Positions 18,128-36,375 are shown, counted from the first letter of the stretch. The stretch is 64,000 nucleotides of DNA from Denitratimonas sp037478135 (GCF_037478135.1 NZ_JBBHDV010000003.1:186001-250000); one strand, 5' to 3'. The notes: generated by a model from the sequence alone, not told the origin. Translations and numbers: made by a program.

Positions 18128-18658
18128 ATGGCTCTCAATCTGTCCCAGAAGAAGGAAGTCGTCGCCGAACTGGCCGACGTCGCCGCCAAGGCCCACTCCC
18201 TGATCGCTGTCGAGTACAAGGGCACCACGGTCGAACAAATGACCGCGATGCGCAAGAAGGCTCGTGAAACCGGTGTGTTCCTGAAAGTTGTCAAGAACAC
18301 CCTGGCCTCGCGCGCCATTGCCGGTACCGAATACGAATGCGTCAAGGACGCACTCGTCGGTCCACTGCTGTATGCATTCTCGACCGAGGAGCCCGGCGCT
18401 GCCGGACGCCTGATCAAGGAATTCGCCAAGGGCAACGACAAACTGCAGCCGAAGGTCGTCGCCGTGGGCGGCGAGATGTACCCGGCCAGTCATGTCGACG
18501 TGCTGGCATCGCTGCCGACCCGCGAGCAGGCCCTGGCCATGCTGGCGCGTCTGCTGGCCGAACCGGCGAGCATGTTCGCCCGTGCGGTCAAGGCGGTGGC
18601 CGACAAGCAGGGTGGTGGCGAAGAAGCCCCCGCTGCTGCCGAAGCCGAGACGGCCTAA
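18128..18658 (+). CDS. rplJ: 50S ribosomal protein L10
   Basis: A 176-residue stalk-base protein, starting MALNLSQKKEVVAELADVA, with VEYKGTTVEQMTAMRKKARE and GVFLKVVKNTLASRA conserved. The C-terminal helix that carries L7/L12 dimers is present and the tail is Ala/Glu-rich. The start ATG 18128 follows an optimal AGGAGG; the longer upstream frame is part of the leader. Expected to repress its own mRNA with L7/L12. Confidence 0.97.
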   Translation: MALNLSQKKEVVAELADVAAKAHSLIAVEYKGTTVEQMTAMRKKARETGVFLKVVKNTLASRAIAGTEYECVKDALVGPLLYAFSTEEPGAAGRLIKEFAKGNDKLQPKVVAVGGEMYPASHVDVLASLPTREQALAMLARLLAEPASMFARAVKAVADKQGGGEEAPAAAEAETA

Positions 18659-18713
18659 TCACACAACTGCGGTTTCTGCCGCATCCCAGAAACTCACCAA
18701 TAGGTAAATCAAC

Positions 18714-19085
18714 ATGTCCCTGTCCAACGAACAGATCGTCGACGCCATCGCCGAGAAGTCCCTCCTCGAAGTGATGGACCTGGTCAAGGCGATCGAAGAA
18801 AAGTTTGGCGTGTCCGCCGCTGCCCCGGTTGCCGTGGCTGCCGGTCCTGCCGCTGCCGGCCCTGCCGCTGAAGAGCAGACCGAGTTCAACATCGTGCTCA
18901 AGTCCGCTGGCGACAAGAAGGTCGACGTCATCAAGGCCGTGCGTGCCATCACCGGTCTGGGCCTGAAGGAAGCCAAGGATCTGACCGAAGCTGGCGGCGT
19001 CCTGAAGGAAGGCGTCAGCAAGGAAGAAGCCGACAAGTTCAAGAAAGATCTCGAAGCGGCTGGCGCCACCGTCGAAGTCAAGTAA
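18714..19085 (+). CDS. rplL: 50S ribosomal protein L7/L12
   Basis: A 123-residue acidic stalk protein. It has the N-terminal dimerisation helix (SNEQIVDAIAEKSLLEVMDL), an Ala/Pro/Gly hinge around residues 36-52, and a C-terminal factor-binding domain with KVDVIKAVRAITGLGLKEAK. It recruits translation GTPases. It lies 55 bases after rplJ. Confidence 0.98.
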   Translation: MSLSNEQIVDAIAEKSLLEVMDLVKAIEEKFGVSAAAPVAVAAGPAAAGPAAEEQTEFNIVLKSAGDKKVDVIKAVRAITGLGLKEAKDLTEAGGVLKEGVSKEEADKFKKDLEAAGATVEVK

Positions 19086-19126
19086 GCGGCGCCTTGCGTC
19101 GTTTGTCTGCTTCGGCCAAAGCCTGA

Positions 19127-19155
19127 AGCCTGGGGGCGAAAGCCCCCGGGCTTTG
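19127..19155 (+). terminator. rplL-rpoB attenuator hairpin
   Basis: AGCCTGGGGGC (19127-19137), GAAA tetraloop, GCCCCCGGGCT (19142-19152), then TTTG. The 11-bp stem has one G-U pair. The short T tract suggests a partial terminator that lets some polymerase through to rpoB, as known for the same position in E. coli. The rest of the 235-base gap shows no second gene. Confidence 0.75.
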
Positions 19156-19320
19156 TCCGTTAGTAGCTGCAAGGGTTTGAGGATTGGCGCCGGTGCCTTG
19201 TCCGGTCCGAACTGAACCAGGCGTCCTGCGCCGGACCCAATCCTCAGGCCCTGTTATCAGGCATTCCGTTTTTTTCCCGCCGGCCCCATGCCGGCAGCAA
19301 CGTCGAGGCGGTACCCGATC

Positions 19321-23409
<4,089 letters not shown>

Positions 23410-23412
23410 GGG

Positions 23413-23531
23413 CAGGGAATGGGGAATCGGGAGCCGGGAATCGTGGCCGCGCGCAGCGCGCGGTGACCACCCTGACCTCCCGGCTCCCCGCTTCTGACCA
23501 TTCCCGATTCTCGACTCCCAATTCCCGGAGA
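23413..23531. repeat. Inverted repeat between rpoB and rpoC
   Basis: GGGAATGGGGAATCGGGAGC begins the G-rich arm. Within it GGGAGCCGGGA (23429-23439) is perfectly complementary to TCCCGGCTCCC (23478-23488). A CCGCGCG-CAG-CGCGCGG hairpin (23447-23463) sits at the centre. The C-rich arm continues with ATTCCCGATTC and ends about seven bases before the rpoC start. Confidence 0.8.
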
Positions 23532-23536
23532 AAGTC

Positions 23537-27742
<4,206 letters not shown>

Positions 27743-27784
27743 TCGCTCGCCCGGGAGGGATTCCCGGTGATGACATAACGAAAA

Positions 27785-27803
27785 GAGGCGCAGGATGCGC
27801 CTC
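27785..27803. terminator. Hairpin after rpoC
   Basis: GAGGCGC (27785-27791), loop AGGAT, GCGCCTC (27797-27803): a perfect 7-bp stem 43 bases after the rpoC stop. It is preceded by AAAA and followed by GTGTTCG, so the U tract is poor. Plausible end of the beta operon, before the str promoter. Confidence 0.5.
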
Positions 27804-27845
27804 GTGTTCGGGCCATGGAATGCCAGGAGTACACGCCGTCACGCG

Positions 27846-27875
27846 TTGACGGCACGTGCTCGTCTGATTTATACT
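27846..27875 (+). promoter_or_regulatory. Promoter of the str operon (rpsL-rpsG-fusA-tuf)
   Basis: TTGACG (27846-27851) and TATACT (27870-27875) are separated by 18 bases (17 if the -10 is read as TTATAC). Both boxes match five of six consensus positions. Transcription would begin near 27882, right at the base of the leader hairpin. Confidence 0.8.
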
Positions 27876-27885
27876 TCCCCGTCTT

Positions 27886-27907
27886 GGCGGGCCGTATACG
27901 GCTCGCC
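27886..27907 (+). promoter_or_regulatory. Leader hairpin at the 5' end of the str mRNA
   Basis: GGCGGGCCG (27886-27894), loop TATA, CGGCTCGCC (27899-27907): a 9-bp stem with one wobble pair, followed by TTTGCTTC. It would lie within a few bases of the predicted transcript start and 26 bases before the rpsL start. It could shield the 5' end or act in control. Confidence 0.55.
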
Positions 27908-27933
27908 TTTGCTTCATATAAGGTTTTTCGCTA

Positions 27934-28305
27934 ATGGCGACGATCAATCAGCTGGTTCGCAAGCCGCGCAGTCCCAAGACCTACAAGAGTGCCTCGCCGG
28001 CGCTGGAAGAGTGTCCGCAGCGTCGTGGCGTCTGTACCCGTGTCTACACCACCACGCCGAAGAAGCCGAACTCGGCTCTGCGCAAGGTGGCCAAGGTCCG
28101 CCTGACCAATGGCTTCGAAGTGATCTCCTACATCGGTGGCGAAGGCCACAACCTGCAGGAGCACTCCGTGGTTCTGGTTCGTGGTGGCCGCGTCAAGGAT
28201 CTGCCGGGTGTGCGTTACCACACCGTGCGTGGTTCGCTTGATGCCTCCGGTGTCGCCAAGCGTCGCCAGGCCCGCTCCAAGTATGGTGCCAAGCGTCCGA
28301 AGTGA
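27934..28305 (+). CDS. rpsL: 30S ribosomal protein S12
   Basis: A 123-residue decoding-centre protein. TTTPKKPNSALRKVAKVRL and GGRVKDLPGVRYHTVRG are the two streptomycin-related loops; both key lysines (Lys43 and Lys88 in E. coli numbering) are wild type, so streptomycin sensitivity is expected at this locus. First gene of the str operon. Confidence 0.99.
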   Translation: MATINQLVRKPRSPKTYKSASPALEECPQRRGVCTRVYTTTPKKPNSALRKVAKVRLTNGFEVISYIGGEGHNLQEHSVVLVRGGRVKDLPGVRYHTVRGSLDASGVAKRRQARSKYGAKRPK

Positions 28306-28380
28306 TGTCTGGTGTGGCCGCCGTGCTGGCGGTCGCTGCAACACCGTTTCCGCAAGTTCTTTTCAAATTCAGGTGCGCAC

Positions 28381-28848
28381 ATGTCCCGTAAAGGTTCGCC
28401 CGGTACCCGTTCGATCTTGTCCGATCCAAAGCACGACAGCCAGACGGTTGCCCGTTTCATCAACATGGTGATGCAGAGCGGCAAGAAATCCATTGCTGAG
28501 AAGATCGTCTATGGCGCAATGGATGTCATCGGCGAGAAGAATGCCAACCCGCTCGAACTGGTCGAGAAGGCGTTGGGCAACGTCGCTCCAGCGGTCGAGG
28601 TCAAGTCCCGCCGCGTCGGTGGTGCCACCTACCAGGTTCCCGTCGAAGTTCGCTCCTCCCGCCGCGTCGCCTTGGCGATGCGCTGGGTGATCGAGTCCGC
28701 GCGCAAGCGTGGCGAGAACTCGATGCCGCGCAAGCTGGCTGGTGAATTGCTGGATGCGGCCGAGAGCCGCGGCGGCGCCGTCAAGAAGCGTGAAGAAACC
28801 CACCGCATGGCGGAAGCGAACAAGGCGTTCGCCCACTACCGCTGGTAA
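28381..28848 (+). CDS. rpsG: 30S ribosomal protein S7
   Basis: A 155-residue primary 16S rRNA-binding protein that nucleates the 30S head. It carries KFINMVM-type sequence (VARFINMVMQSGKKSIAEKI) and RVGGATYQVPVEVRSSRR. The start ATG 28381 (MSRKGSPGTRS) is chosen over an upstream in-frame ATG at 28312. In E. coli S7 represses translation of its own operon in the rpsL-rpsG gap, here 75 bases long. Confidence 0.98.
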   Translation: MSRKGSPGTRSILSDPKHDSQTVARFINMVMQSGKKSIAEKIVYGAMDVIGEKNANPLELVEKALGNVAPAVEVKSRRVGGATYQVPVEVRSSRRVALAMRWVIESARKRGENSMPRKLAGELLDAAESRGGAVKKREETHRMAEANKAFAHYRW

Positions 28849-28863
28849 TACAAGGAATATCCC

Positions 28864-30993
28864 GTGGCACGTACCACTCCCATCGAGCGCTATCGCAACT
28901 TCGGCATCATGGCCCACATCGATGCCGGCAAGACCACTACGTCCGAGCGCATCCTGTTCTACACCGGCAAGAACCACAAGCTGGGCGAGACGCATGACGG
29001 CTCGGCCACGATGGACTGGATGGAGCAGGAGCAGGAACGCGGCATCACGATCCAGTCGGCGGCGACGACCGCTTTCTGGCGCGGCATGAACAAGGATCTG
29101 CCGGAGCATCGCTTCAACATCATCGATACCCCGGGGCACGTCGACTTCACGATTGAAGTGGAGCGCTCGCTGCGTGTGCTCGATGGTGCGGTGTTCGTGC
29201 TGTGTGCGGTCGGTGGCGTGCAGCCGCAGTCCGAGACGGTGTGGCGCCAGGCCAACAAGTACCATGTGCCGCGCATCGCGTTCGTCAACAAGATGGACCG
29301 CACTGGTGCCAACTTCCTGAAGGTGCGTGACCAGCTCAAGACCCGCCTGGGTGCCGCGCCGGTGCCGATGCAGGTGCCGATCGGTGCCGAAGACAACTTC
29401 GAAGGTGTGGTCGACCTGATCAAGATGAAAGCGATCCACTGGGATTCGGCTACCCAGGGCACGACGTTCGAGTATCGCGACATCCCGGCCGACCTCGTCG
29501 AGCAGGCCAAGGAGGCGCGCGCCTACATGGTCGAGTCCGCCGCCGAAGCCAGCGAAGAGCTGATGGACAAGTACCTCAACGAGGGTGATCTGTCCGAAGA
29601 GGAAATCATCAACGGTCTGCGTGAGCGCACCCTGCGCACCGAAATCGTGCCGATGTACTGTGGTACCGCGTTCAAGAACAAGGGCGTCCAGGCCATGCTC
29701 GATGGCGTGGTCAGCCTGCTGCCGTCGCCGGTCGATGTGCCTGCGGTCAAGGGCGTCGACGTGGATGACGAATCCAAGGAGATGACGCGCGAATCCGACG
29801 ACAAGGCGCCGTTCTCTGCGCTGGCGTTCAAGATCATCACCGACCCATTCGTGGGTTCGCTGACCTTCTTCCGCGTCTATTCGGGCTCCCTGAATGCCGG
29901 CGACCAGGTGCTGAACTCGGTCAAAGGCAAGAAGGAGCGCATCGGCCGTCTGTTGCAGATGCACTCCAACAACCGCGAAGAGATCAAGGAAGTGCTGGCC
30001 GGCGACATCGCCTCGGCGGTGGGGCTGAAGGATGTCACCACCGGTGACACCCTGTGCGCGCTGGATGCTCCGATCGTGCTCGAGCGCATGGTCTTCCCGG
30101 AGCCCGTCATCTCAATGGCGGTGGAGCCCAAGACCAAGTCCGATCAGGAAAAGATGGGCATCGCGCTGGGCCGTCTGGCGCAGGAAGATCCTTCGTTCCG
30201 CGTCCGTACCGACGAGGAGTCCGGCCAGACCATCATCGCCGGCATGGGCGAGTTGCACCTGGACATCATCGTTGATCGCATGAAGCGCGAATTCAATGTC
30301 GAGGCCAATGTCGGCAAGCCGCAGGTGGCCTATCGCGAAACGATCCGTTCGCACGACGTGAAGTCCGACTACAAGCATGCCAAGCAGTCTGGCGGCAAGG
30401 GCCAGTACGGCCATGTCGTGATCGAGATGTCTCCGATCACTGCCGAAGACCGCGAAAAGTATGCGTCCGAGATCAAGGATGACTTCCTGTTCATCAACGA
30501 CATCACCGGTGGCGTGATTCCGAAGGAATTCATTCCGTCGGTCGAGAAGGGCATACGCGAGACCATCACCAGTGGTCCGCTGGCTGGCTTCCCGGTTGTG
30601 GGTGTGAAGGTCAAGCTGGTGTTCGGCTCGTACCACGATGTCGACTCGTCGGAAATGGCGTTCAAGCTGGCAGCATCGATGGCATTCAAGCAGGGCTTCG
30701 CAAAGGCCGATCCGGTTTTGCTGGAGCCGATGATGAAGGTCGAAATCGTCAGTCCGGAGGATTATCTGGGCGACGTGATGGGCGACGTCAGCCGCCGTCG
30801 CGGCATCCTGCAGGGTCAGGACGACAGCCCCTCGGGCAAGATCATCAACGCGATGGTTCCGCTGGGCGAGATGTTCGGTTACGCCACCAGCCTGCGCTCG
30901 ATGTCGCAGGGGCGTGCGACCTACACGATGGAATTCGACCACTACGCGGAAGCGCCGGCGAACATCGCCGAGCAGGTCATCAAGAAGGGCTGA
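28864..30993 (+). CDS. fusA: Elongation factor G
   Basis: A 709-residue translocation GTPase, GTG start, 15 bases after rpsG. G1 is AHIDAGKTTTSERIL, G2 lies in ERGITIQSAAT, G3 is DTPGHVDF and G4 is NKMDR. Domains II-V are complete, ending in the YTMEFDHYAEAP tail. It moves tRNAs and mRNA after peptide transfer and, with RRF, recycles ribosomes. Confidence 0.99.
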   Translation: MARTTPIERYRNFGIMAHIDAGKTTTSERILFYTGKNHKLGETHDGSATMDWMEQEQERGITIQSAATTAFWRGMNKDLPEHRFNIIDTPGHVDFTIEVERSLRVLDGAVFVLCAVGGVQPQSETVWRQANKYHVPRIAFVNKMDRTGANFLKVRDQLKTRLGAAPVPMQVPIGAEDNFEGVVDLIKMKAIHWDSATQGTTFEYRDIPADLVEQAKEARAYMVESAAEASEELMDKYLNEGDLSEEEIINGLRERTLRTEIVPMYCGTAFKNKGVQAMLDGVVSLLPSPVDVPAVKGVDVDDESKEMTRESDDKAPFSALAFKIITDPFVGSLTFFRVYSGSLNAGDQVLNSVKGKKERIGRLLQMHSNNREEIKEVLAGDIASAVGLKDVTTGDTLCALDAPIVLERMVFPEPVISMAVEPKTKSDQEKMGIALGRLAQEDPSFRVRTDEESGQTIIAGMGELHLDIIVDRMKREFNVEANVGKPQVAYRETIRSHDVKSDYKHAKQSGGKGQYGHVVIEMSPITAEDREKYASEIKDDFLFINDITGGVIPKEFIPSVEKGIRETITSGPLAGFPVVGVKVKLVFGSYHDVDSSEMAFKLAASMAFKQGFAKADPVLLEPMMKVEIVSPEDYLGDVMGDVSRRRGILQGQDDSPSGKIINAMVPLGEMFGYATSLRSMSQGRATYTMEFDHYAEAPANIAEQVIKKG

Positions 30994-31056
30994 TCCGAAT
31001 ATTCCGGTTCAGTCAGGCAAGTTATCAACCAGTTAACAATTTGAGGTTTAGCAATC

Positions 31057-32247
<1,191 letters not shown>

Positions 32248-32265
32248 GCGTCATCAACCCAACGG

Positions 32266-32290
32266 GGGGCGGAACTTTCGCTTCCGCCCC
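32266..32290 (+). terminator. Hairpin between tuf copy 2 and rpsJ
   Basis: GGGGCGGAA (32266-32274), a 7-base loop, TTCCGCCCC (32282-32290): a perfect 9-bp stem. TGGCGTTCTTTC follows, so only a broken T tract. With 75 bases between tuf and rpsJ and no clear promoter seen, this is likelier an attenuator between str and S10 than a full stop. Confidence 0.6.
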
Positions 32291-32322
32291 TGGCGTTCTT
32301 TCAAGACATTCAAGGATAGGTC

Positions 32323-32634
32323 ATGGCGGACCAGAAGATTCGGATTCGGCTCAAGGCGTTCGATCATCGTTTGATCGACCGTTCTGCGAGCGAAATCGTC
32401 GAAACGGCCAAGCGGACTGGCGCGCAGGTGCGCGGCCCCATCCCGCTGCCGACCAAGATTGAGCGTTACACCATCCTGGTGTCGCCGCACGTCGACAAGG
32501 ACGCACGCGACCAGTATGAGACCCGCACGCACAAGCGCGTGCTCGACATCGTCGATCCGAACGACAAGACCGTGGATGCCTTGATGAAGCTCGAGCTCGC
32601 GGCCGGCGTCGACGTCCAGATCAAGTTGTACTGA
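32323..32634 (+). CDS. rpsJ: 30S ribosomal protein S10
   Basis: A 103-residue protein, first of the S10 cluster. It carries RIRLKAFDHRLIDRSASEIV and the conserved GPIPLPTKIERYT loop. Besides its place in the 30S head it acts as NusE in antitermination with NusB. Confidence 0.98.
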   Translation: MADQKIRIRLKAFDHRLIDRSASEIVETAKRTGAQVRGPIPLPTKIERYTILVSPHVDKDARDQYETRTHKRVLDIVDPNDKTVDALMKLELAAGVDVQIKLY

Positions 32635-32644
32635 GGCAAGCACC

Positions 32645-33280
32645 ATGAGCATCGGGATCGTAGGCCGCAAGTGCGGCATGAGCAGAATCTTCACCGAGAA
32701 CGGCCAGTCCGTGCCGGTGACCCTGATCGAGGCGACGCCTAACCGCATCGTCCAGATCAAGACCCAGGAATCGGACGGCTACCAGGCCGTCCAGGTCACC
32801 GCCGGCAGCAAGCGTGCCGCGCTGATCAACAAGCCGCTTGCCGGCCACTATGCCAAGGCCAAGGTCGAGGCAGGTCGTGGCTTGTGGGAGTTCCGCGTGG
32901 ATGCGCTGGACGGCTACGAGGTGGGTGGCGAGATCCGCGCCGACATCTTTGAAGTCGGGCAGTCCGTGGACGTGCAGGGCACGACCAAGGGCAAGGGCTT
33001 CCAGGGCACCATCAAGCGCTGGAACTTCACCATGGGCGACGCCACCCACGGCAACTCGCTGTCGCATCGCTCGCCCGGTTCGCTCGGCCAGCGTCAGACC
33101 CCGGGTCGTGTTTACCCGGGCAAGAAGATGGCCGGCCACATGGGCTCGGTGAGGCAGAGCACGCAGGGCCTGGAAGTGGTCAAGGTCGACGCCGAGCGTG
33201 GCCTGATCGCGATCAAGGGTGCGGTGCCTGGTGCGCCCGGCGGTGAAGTGATCGTGCGTCCGTCGAGCAAGGGAGCATGA
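32645..33280 (+). CDS. rplC: 50S ribosomal protein L3
   Basis: A 211-residue early-assembly protein. It begins with IVGRKCGMSRIFTENG and contains the extension GDATHGNSLSHRSPGSLGQR, which reaches toward the peptidyl-transferase centre and carries the glutamine normally methylated by PrmB, then PGKKMAGHMG. It lies ten bases after rpsJ. Confidence 0.98.
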   Translation: MSIGIVGRKCGMSRIFTENGQSVPVTLIEATPNRIVQIKTQESDGYQAVQVTAGSKRAALINKPLAGHYAKAKVEAGRGLWEFRVDALDGYEVGGEIRADIFEVGQSVDVQGTTKGKGFQGTIKRWNFTMGDATHGNSLSHRSPGSLGQRQTPGRVYPGKKMAGHMGSVRQSTQGLEVVKVDAERGLIAIKGAVPGAPGGEVIVRPSSKGA

Positions 33281-33282
33281 CA

Positions 33283-33888
33283 ATGGAACTTGCCATCAAC
33301 AACAGCAAGGACACGCTGGCGGTCTCCGACGAGATCTTCGGTCGCGCGTTCAGCCAGGATCTGGTGCATCAGGTGGTCGTTGCCTACCGCAACGCCGCCC
33401 GTGCCGGCACCAAGGCGCAGAAGACGCGCTCGGAAGTCAGCGGCACGACCAAGAAGTCCAAGAAACAGAAGGGCGGCGGTGCGCGTCACGGCGCGCTGAC
33501 GGCTCCGATCTTCGTCGGCGGTGGTGCGACTTTCGCGGCCAAGCCACGCAGCTTCGCGCAGAAGGTCAACCGCAAGATGTACCGCGCCGCGATCAGCTCG
33601 ATCCTGTCCGAGCTGGTGCGTCAGGGTCGGGTCAAGGTGGTGGACGGTTTTGCCGTCGAAACCCACAAGACCAAGGCACTGGCTGCGCGTCTGGCGGAGC
33701 TGGATGTGCAGAAGCGCCCGCTGATCGTCACCGAAGATGCCGATCCGTCGCTGTACCTGGCCGCACGCAATATTCCGTATGTCCAGGTGCGTGATGTGCA
33801 GGGCCTGGATCCGGTTTCGCTGGTAGGTGCCGACAGCGTCGTCATCACCGTCGAGGCGCTCAAGAAGATCGAGGAGTGGCTGGCATGA
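33283..33888 (+). CDS. rplD: 50S ribosomal protein L4
   Basis: A 201-residue L4 with the exit-tunnel loop KKQKGGGARHGALTAPIFVG. ATG 33283 is chosen over the overlapping ATG at 33277 because GGAG at 33272-33275 is seven bases from the former but only one from the latter. In E. coli L4 controls the S10 operon; a matching leader was not recognised here. Confidence 0.95.
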   Translation: MELAINNSKDTLAVSDEIFGRAFSQDLVHQVVVAYRNAARAGTKAQKTRSEVSGTTKKSKKQKGGGARHGALTAPIFVGGGATFAAKPRSFAQKVNRKMYRAAISSILSELVRQGRVKVVDGFAVETHKTKALAARLAELDVQKRPLIVTEDADPSLYLAARNIPYVQVRDVQGLDPVSLVGADSVVITVEALKKIEEWLA

Positions 33889-34181
33889 GCAGTGAAAAGA
33901 TTCTGGACGTGCTGCGCGCTCCGCACATCTCCGAAAAAACCGCGCGCCTTCAGGAAGTCTCGAACCAGTACGTGTTCGAGGTTTCCCAGGTGGCAACCAA
34001 GGCCGACGTCAAGGAAGCAGTGGAAACGCTGTTTGATGTCAAGGTCGAGGACGTCAACCTGCTTACCGTGAAGGGCAAGCGCAAGACCTTCCGTTTCCGT
34101 GCCGGCCGCCGTGGCGACTGGCGCAAAGCCTACGTCAAGCTGGCCGAGGGCCAGAGCATTGACGTGATGGCCAAGCCCTGA
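33885..34181 (+). CDS. rplW: 50S ribosomal protein L23
   Basis: A 98-residue protein at the tunnel exit, the docking site for trigger factor and SRP. It has LRAPHISEKTARLQ at the N-terminus and VNLLTVKGKRKTFRFRAGRR in the centre. ATG 33885 overlaps the rplD stop (ATGA); two in-frame upstream residues are not needed. Confidence 0.97.
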   Translation: MSSEKILDVLRAPHISEKTARLQEVSNQYVFEVSQVATKADVKEAVETLFDVKVEDVNLLTVKGKRKTFRFRAGRRGDWRKAYVKLAEGQSIDVMAKP

Positions 34182-34191
34182 GGTACACGCC

Positions 34192-35013
34192 ATGGCATTG
34201 ATCAAGCACAAGCCGACCTCGCCTGGCCGCCGCGCCAAGGTCAGCGTCGTCAATCCGGATCTGCACAAGGGGGCACCATATGCACCCTTGCTGGAGCCGC
34301 AGAGCCGCACCGGTGGTCGCAACAACGCCGGCCGCATCACCACGCGTCATCGCGGTGGTGGCCACAAGCAGCACTATCGCATCGTCGACTTCAAGCGTGA
34401 CAAGGAAGGCATTCCGGCGCGTGTGGAGCGGATCGAATACGATCCCAACCGCACCGCGCACATCGCGCTGCTGTGCTACGCCGACGGCGAACGCCGTTAC
34501 ATCATCGCGCCCAAGGGCATTTCGGTCGGTGACCAGCTGATGGCCGGTCGCGACGCGCCGATCAAGACCGGCAATACCTTGCCGCTGCGCAACATTCCGG
34601 TCGGCAGCACGGTGCATTGCATCGAGATGCGTCCCGGCAAGAAGGCGCAGATCGCGCGTTCGGCCGGCGCTTCGGCGCAGCTGGTGGCGCGTGAGCAGGG
34701 CTACGCCACGCTGCGTCTTCGTTCCGGCGAAATGCGCAAGGTGCCGGCCGATTGCCGCGCCACCATCGGTGAAGTCGGCAATTCCGAGCACAGCCTGCGC
34801 AAGGTCGGCAAGGCCGGCGCCAACCGTTGGCTCGGTATCCGTCCTTCGGTTCGCGGCGTGGTGATGAACCCGGTCGACCATCCGCACGGCGGTGGTGAAG
34901 GCCGTACCTCCGGTGGCCGGCATCCGGTCACTCCCTGGGGCGTCCCGACCAAGGGCTACAAGACCCGCAACAACAAGCGCACCGAGCATCTCATCGTGCG
35001 CCGTCGCAAGTAA
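34192..35013 (+). CDS. rplB: 50S ribosomal protein L2
   Basis: A 273-residue primary 23S rRNA-binding protein. SRTGGRNNAGRITTRHRGGG and the C-terminal GVVMNPVDHPHGGGEGRTSG loop, with the conserved histidine near the peptidyl-transferase centre, are intact. Confidence 0.98.
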   Translation: MALIKHKPTSPGRRAKVSVVNPDLHKGAPYAPLLEPQSRTGGRNNAGRITTRHRGGGHKQHYRIVDFKRDKEGIPARVERIEYDPNRTAHIALLCYADGERRYIIAPKGISVGDQLMAGRDAPIKTGNTLPLRNIPVGSTVHCIEMRPGKKAQIARSAGASAQLVAREQGYATLRLRSGEMRKVPADCRATIGEVGNSEHSLRKVGKAGANRWLGIRPSVRGVVMNPVDHPHGGGEGRTSGGRHPVTPWGVPTKGYKTRNNKRTEHLIVRRRK

Positions 35014-35025
35014 CAGGATCAGGCC

Positions 35026-35298
35026 ATGGCACGTTCACTCAAGAAAGGCCCGTTTGTCGACCTGCACCTTCTCAAGAAGGTCGAGGCGGCATCGGCCACC
35101 AACAGCAAGAGGCCGATCAAGACCTGGTCGCGTCGTTCGATGGTGTTGCCGGAGATGGTGGGTTTCACCATCGCCGTGCACAACGGCAGGCTGCACGTCC
35201 CCGTGCTGATCAACGAGAACATGGTCGGGCACAAGCTCGGCGAGTTCGCGGTGACCCGCACGTTCAAGGGACACAGCGGCGACAAGAAGTCCAAGTGA
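35026..35298 (+). CDS. rpsS: 30S ribosomal protein S19
   Basis: A 90-residue protein of the 30S head, starting MARSLKKGPFVDLHLLKKVE, with TWSRRSMVLPEMVGFTIAVH and GHKLGEFAVTRTFKGH. It binds 16S rRNA together with S13. S10 cluster, 12 bases after rplB. Confidence 0.98.
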   Translation: MARSLKKGPFVDLHLLKKVEAASATNSKRPIKTWSRRSMVLPEMVGFTIAVHNGRLHVPVLINENMVGHKLGEFAVTRTFKGHSGDKKSK

Positions 35299-35309
35299 GG
35301 AGCATGACG

Positions 35310-35645
35310 ATGGAAACTCAAGCCATCCTGCGCGGTGCGCGCATCTCCGCACAGAAGGTGCGTCTGGTCGCTGACCAGGTGCGTGGTCTGCCGGTGGGTC
35401 GCGCCAGTGATCTGCTGCAGTTCAGCGATAAGAAGGCGGCTCACGTGGTCCGCAAGGTCCTGCTTTCGGCGGTCTCCAATGCCGAAAACAACGACGGCGC
35501 CGATGTCGACGAGCTCAAGGTCACCCGCATCTTCGTGGACGAGGGCGCGACGCTGAAGCGTTTCCGCGCTCGTGCCAAGGGCCGTGGCTCGCGCATTCTC
35601 AAGCGTACCAGCCACATCACCGTGGTCGTTGGTACGGCCAAGTAA
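35310..35645 (+). CDS. rplV: 50S ribosomal protein L22
   Basis: A 111-residue tunnel-lining protein with the ARISAQKVRLVADQVRGL segment and the beta-hairpin region LKRFRARAKGRGSRILKRTS. ATG 35310 is nine bases from the TGAGGAG ribosome-binding site, so it is preferred over GTG 35295 and ATG 35304; this also gives the usual family length. Confidence 0.95.
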   Translation: METQAILRGARISAQKVRLVADQVRGLPVGRASDLLQFSDKKAAHVVRKVLLSAVSNAENNDGADVDELKVTRIFVDEGATLKRFRARAKGRGSRILKRTSHITVVVGTAK

Positions 35646-35663
35646 CCGGACGCAGGAATTCCC

Positions 35664-36365
35664 ATGGGTCACAAAGTTCATCCGACTGGAATCCGTCTTG
35701 GCATCGCCAAGGACTGGAACTCCAAGTGGTACGCAAACAAGCGTGAATACGCCGAGTACCTGGCCGCGGACCTGAAGGTGCGCGAGATGTTGCGCAAGAA
35801 GCTGGCGCAGGCCGGCATCAGCCGCATCCAGATCGAGCGTCCGGCCAAGACCGCACGTGTCACGATCCACACCGCCCGCCCGGGCGTGGTGATCGGCAAG
35901 AAGGGCGAGGATATCGAGAAGCTGCGCAAGGACGTCTCGAAGATGATGGGCGTGCCCGTCCACATCAACGTGGCTGAAGTGCGCAAGCCCGAGCTCGACG
36001 CACAGCTGGTTGCCGAGTCGATCGCGCAGCAGCTGGAGCGCCGCATCATGTTCCGCCGCGCAATGAAACGAGCGGTCGGCAATGCGATGCGCCTGGGCGG
36101 CCTGGGCATCCGGGTCAATGTTGCCGGACGCCTCAACGGTGCCGAAATCGCACGTTCGGAGTGGTACCGCGAAGGTCGCGTGCCGTTGCACACGCTGCGT
36201 GCCGACATCGACTACGGCTTTGCCGAAGCAAACACCACCTACGGCATCATCGGTGTCAAGGTCTGGATCTACAAGGGCGAGGTGTTCGATTACACCCAGA
36301 TTGCCCAGGAAAAGACGGACGACCGTCCGGAGCGCAGTGAACGCGCCCCGCGGTCGCCTAAGTGA
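35664..36365 (+). CDS. rpsC: 30S ribosomal protein S3
   Basis: A 233-residue protein at the mRNA entry tunnel. GHKVHPTGIRLGI starts the protein, the KH domain has ARPGVVIGKKGEDIEKLR, and the C-terminal domain includes GRLNGAEIARSEWYREGRVP. Confidence 0.98.
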   Translation: MGHKVHPTGIRLGIAKDWNSKWYANKREYAEYLAADLKVREMLRKKLAQAGISRIQIERPAKTARVTIHTARPGVVIGKKGEDIEKLRKDVSKMMGVPVHINVAEVRKPELDAQLVAESIAQQLERRIMFRRAMKRAVGNAMRLGGLGIRVNVAGRLNGAEIARSEWYREGRVPLHTLRADIDYGFAEANTTYGIIGVKVWIYKGEVFDYTQIAQEKTDDRPERSERAPRSPK

Positions 36366-36375
36366 GGGATGAGCC

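Noticed and set aside
28306..28380. S7 repressor site in the rpsL-rpsG gap
   Set aside because: The gap is of suitable length, but no pairing like the E. coli S7 site could be identified by eye.
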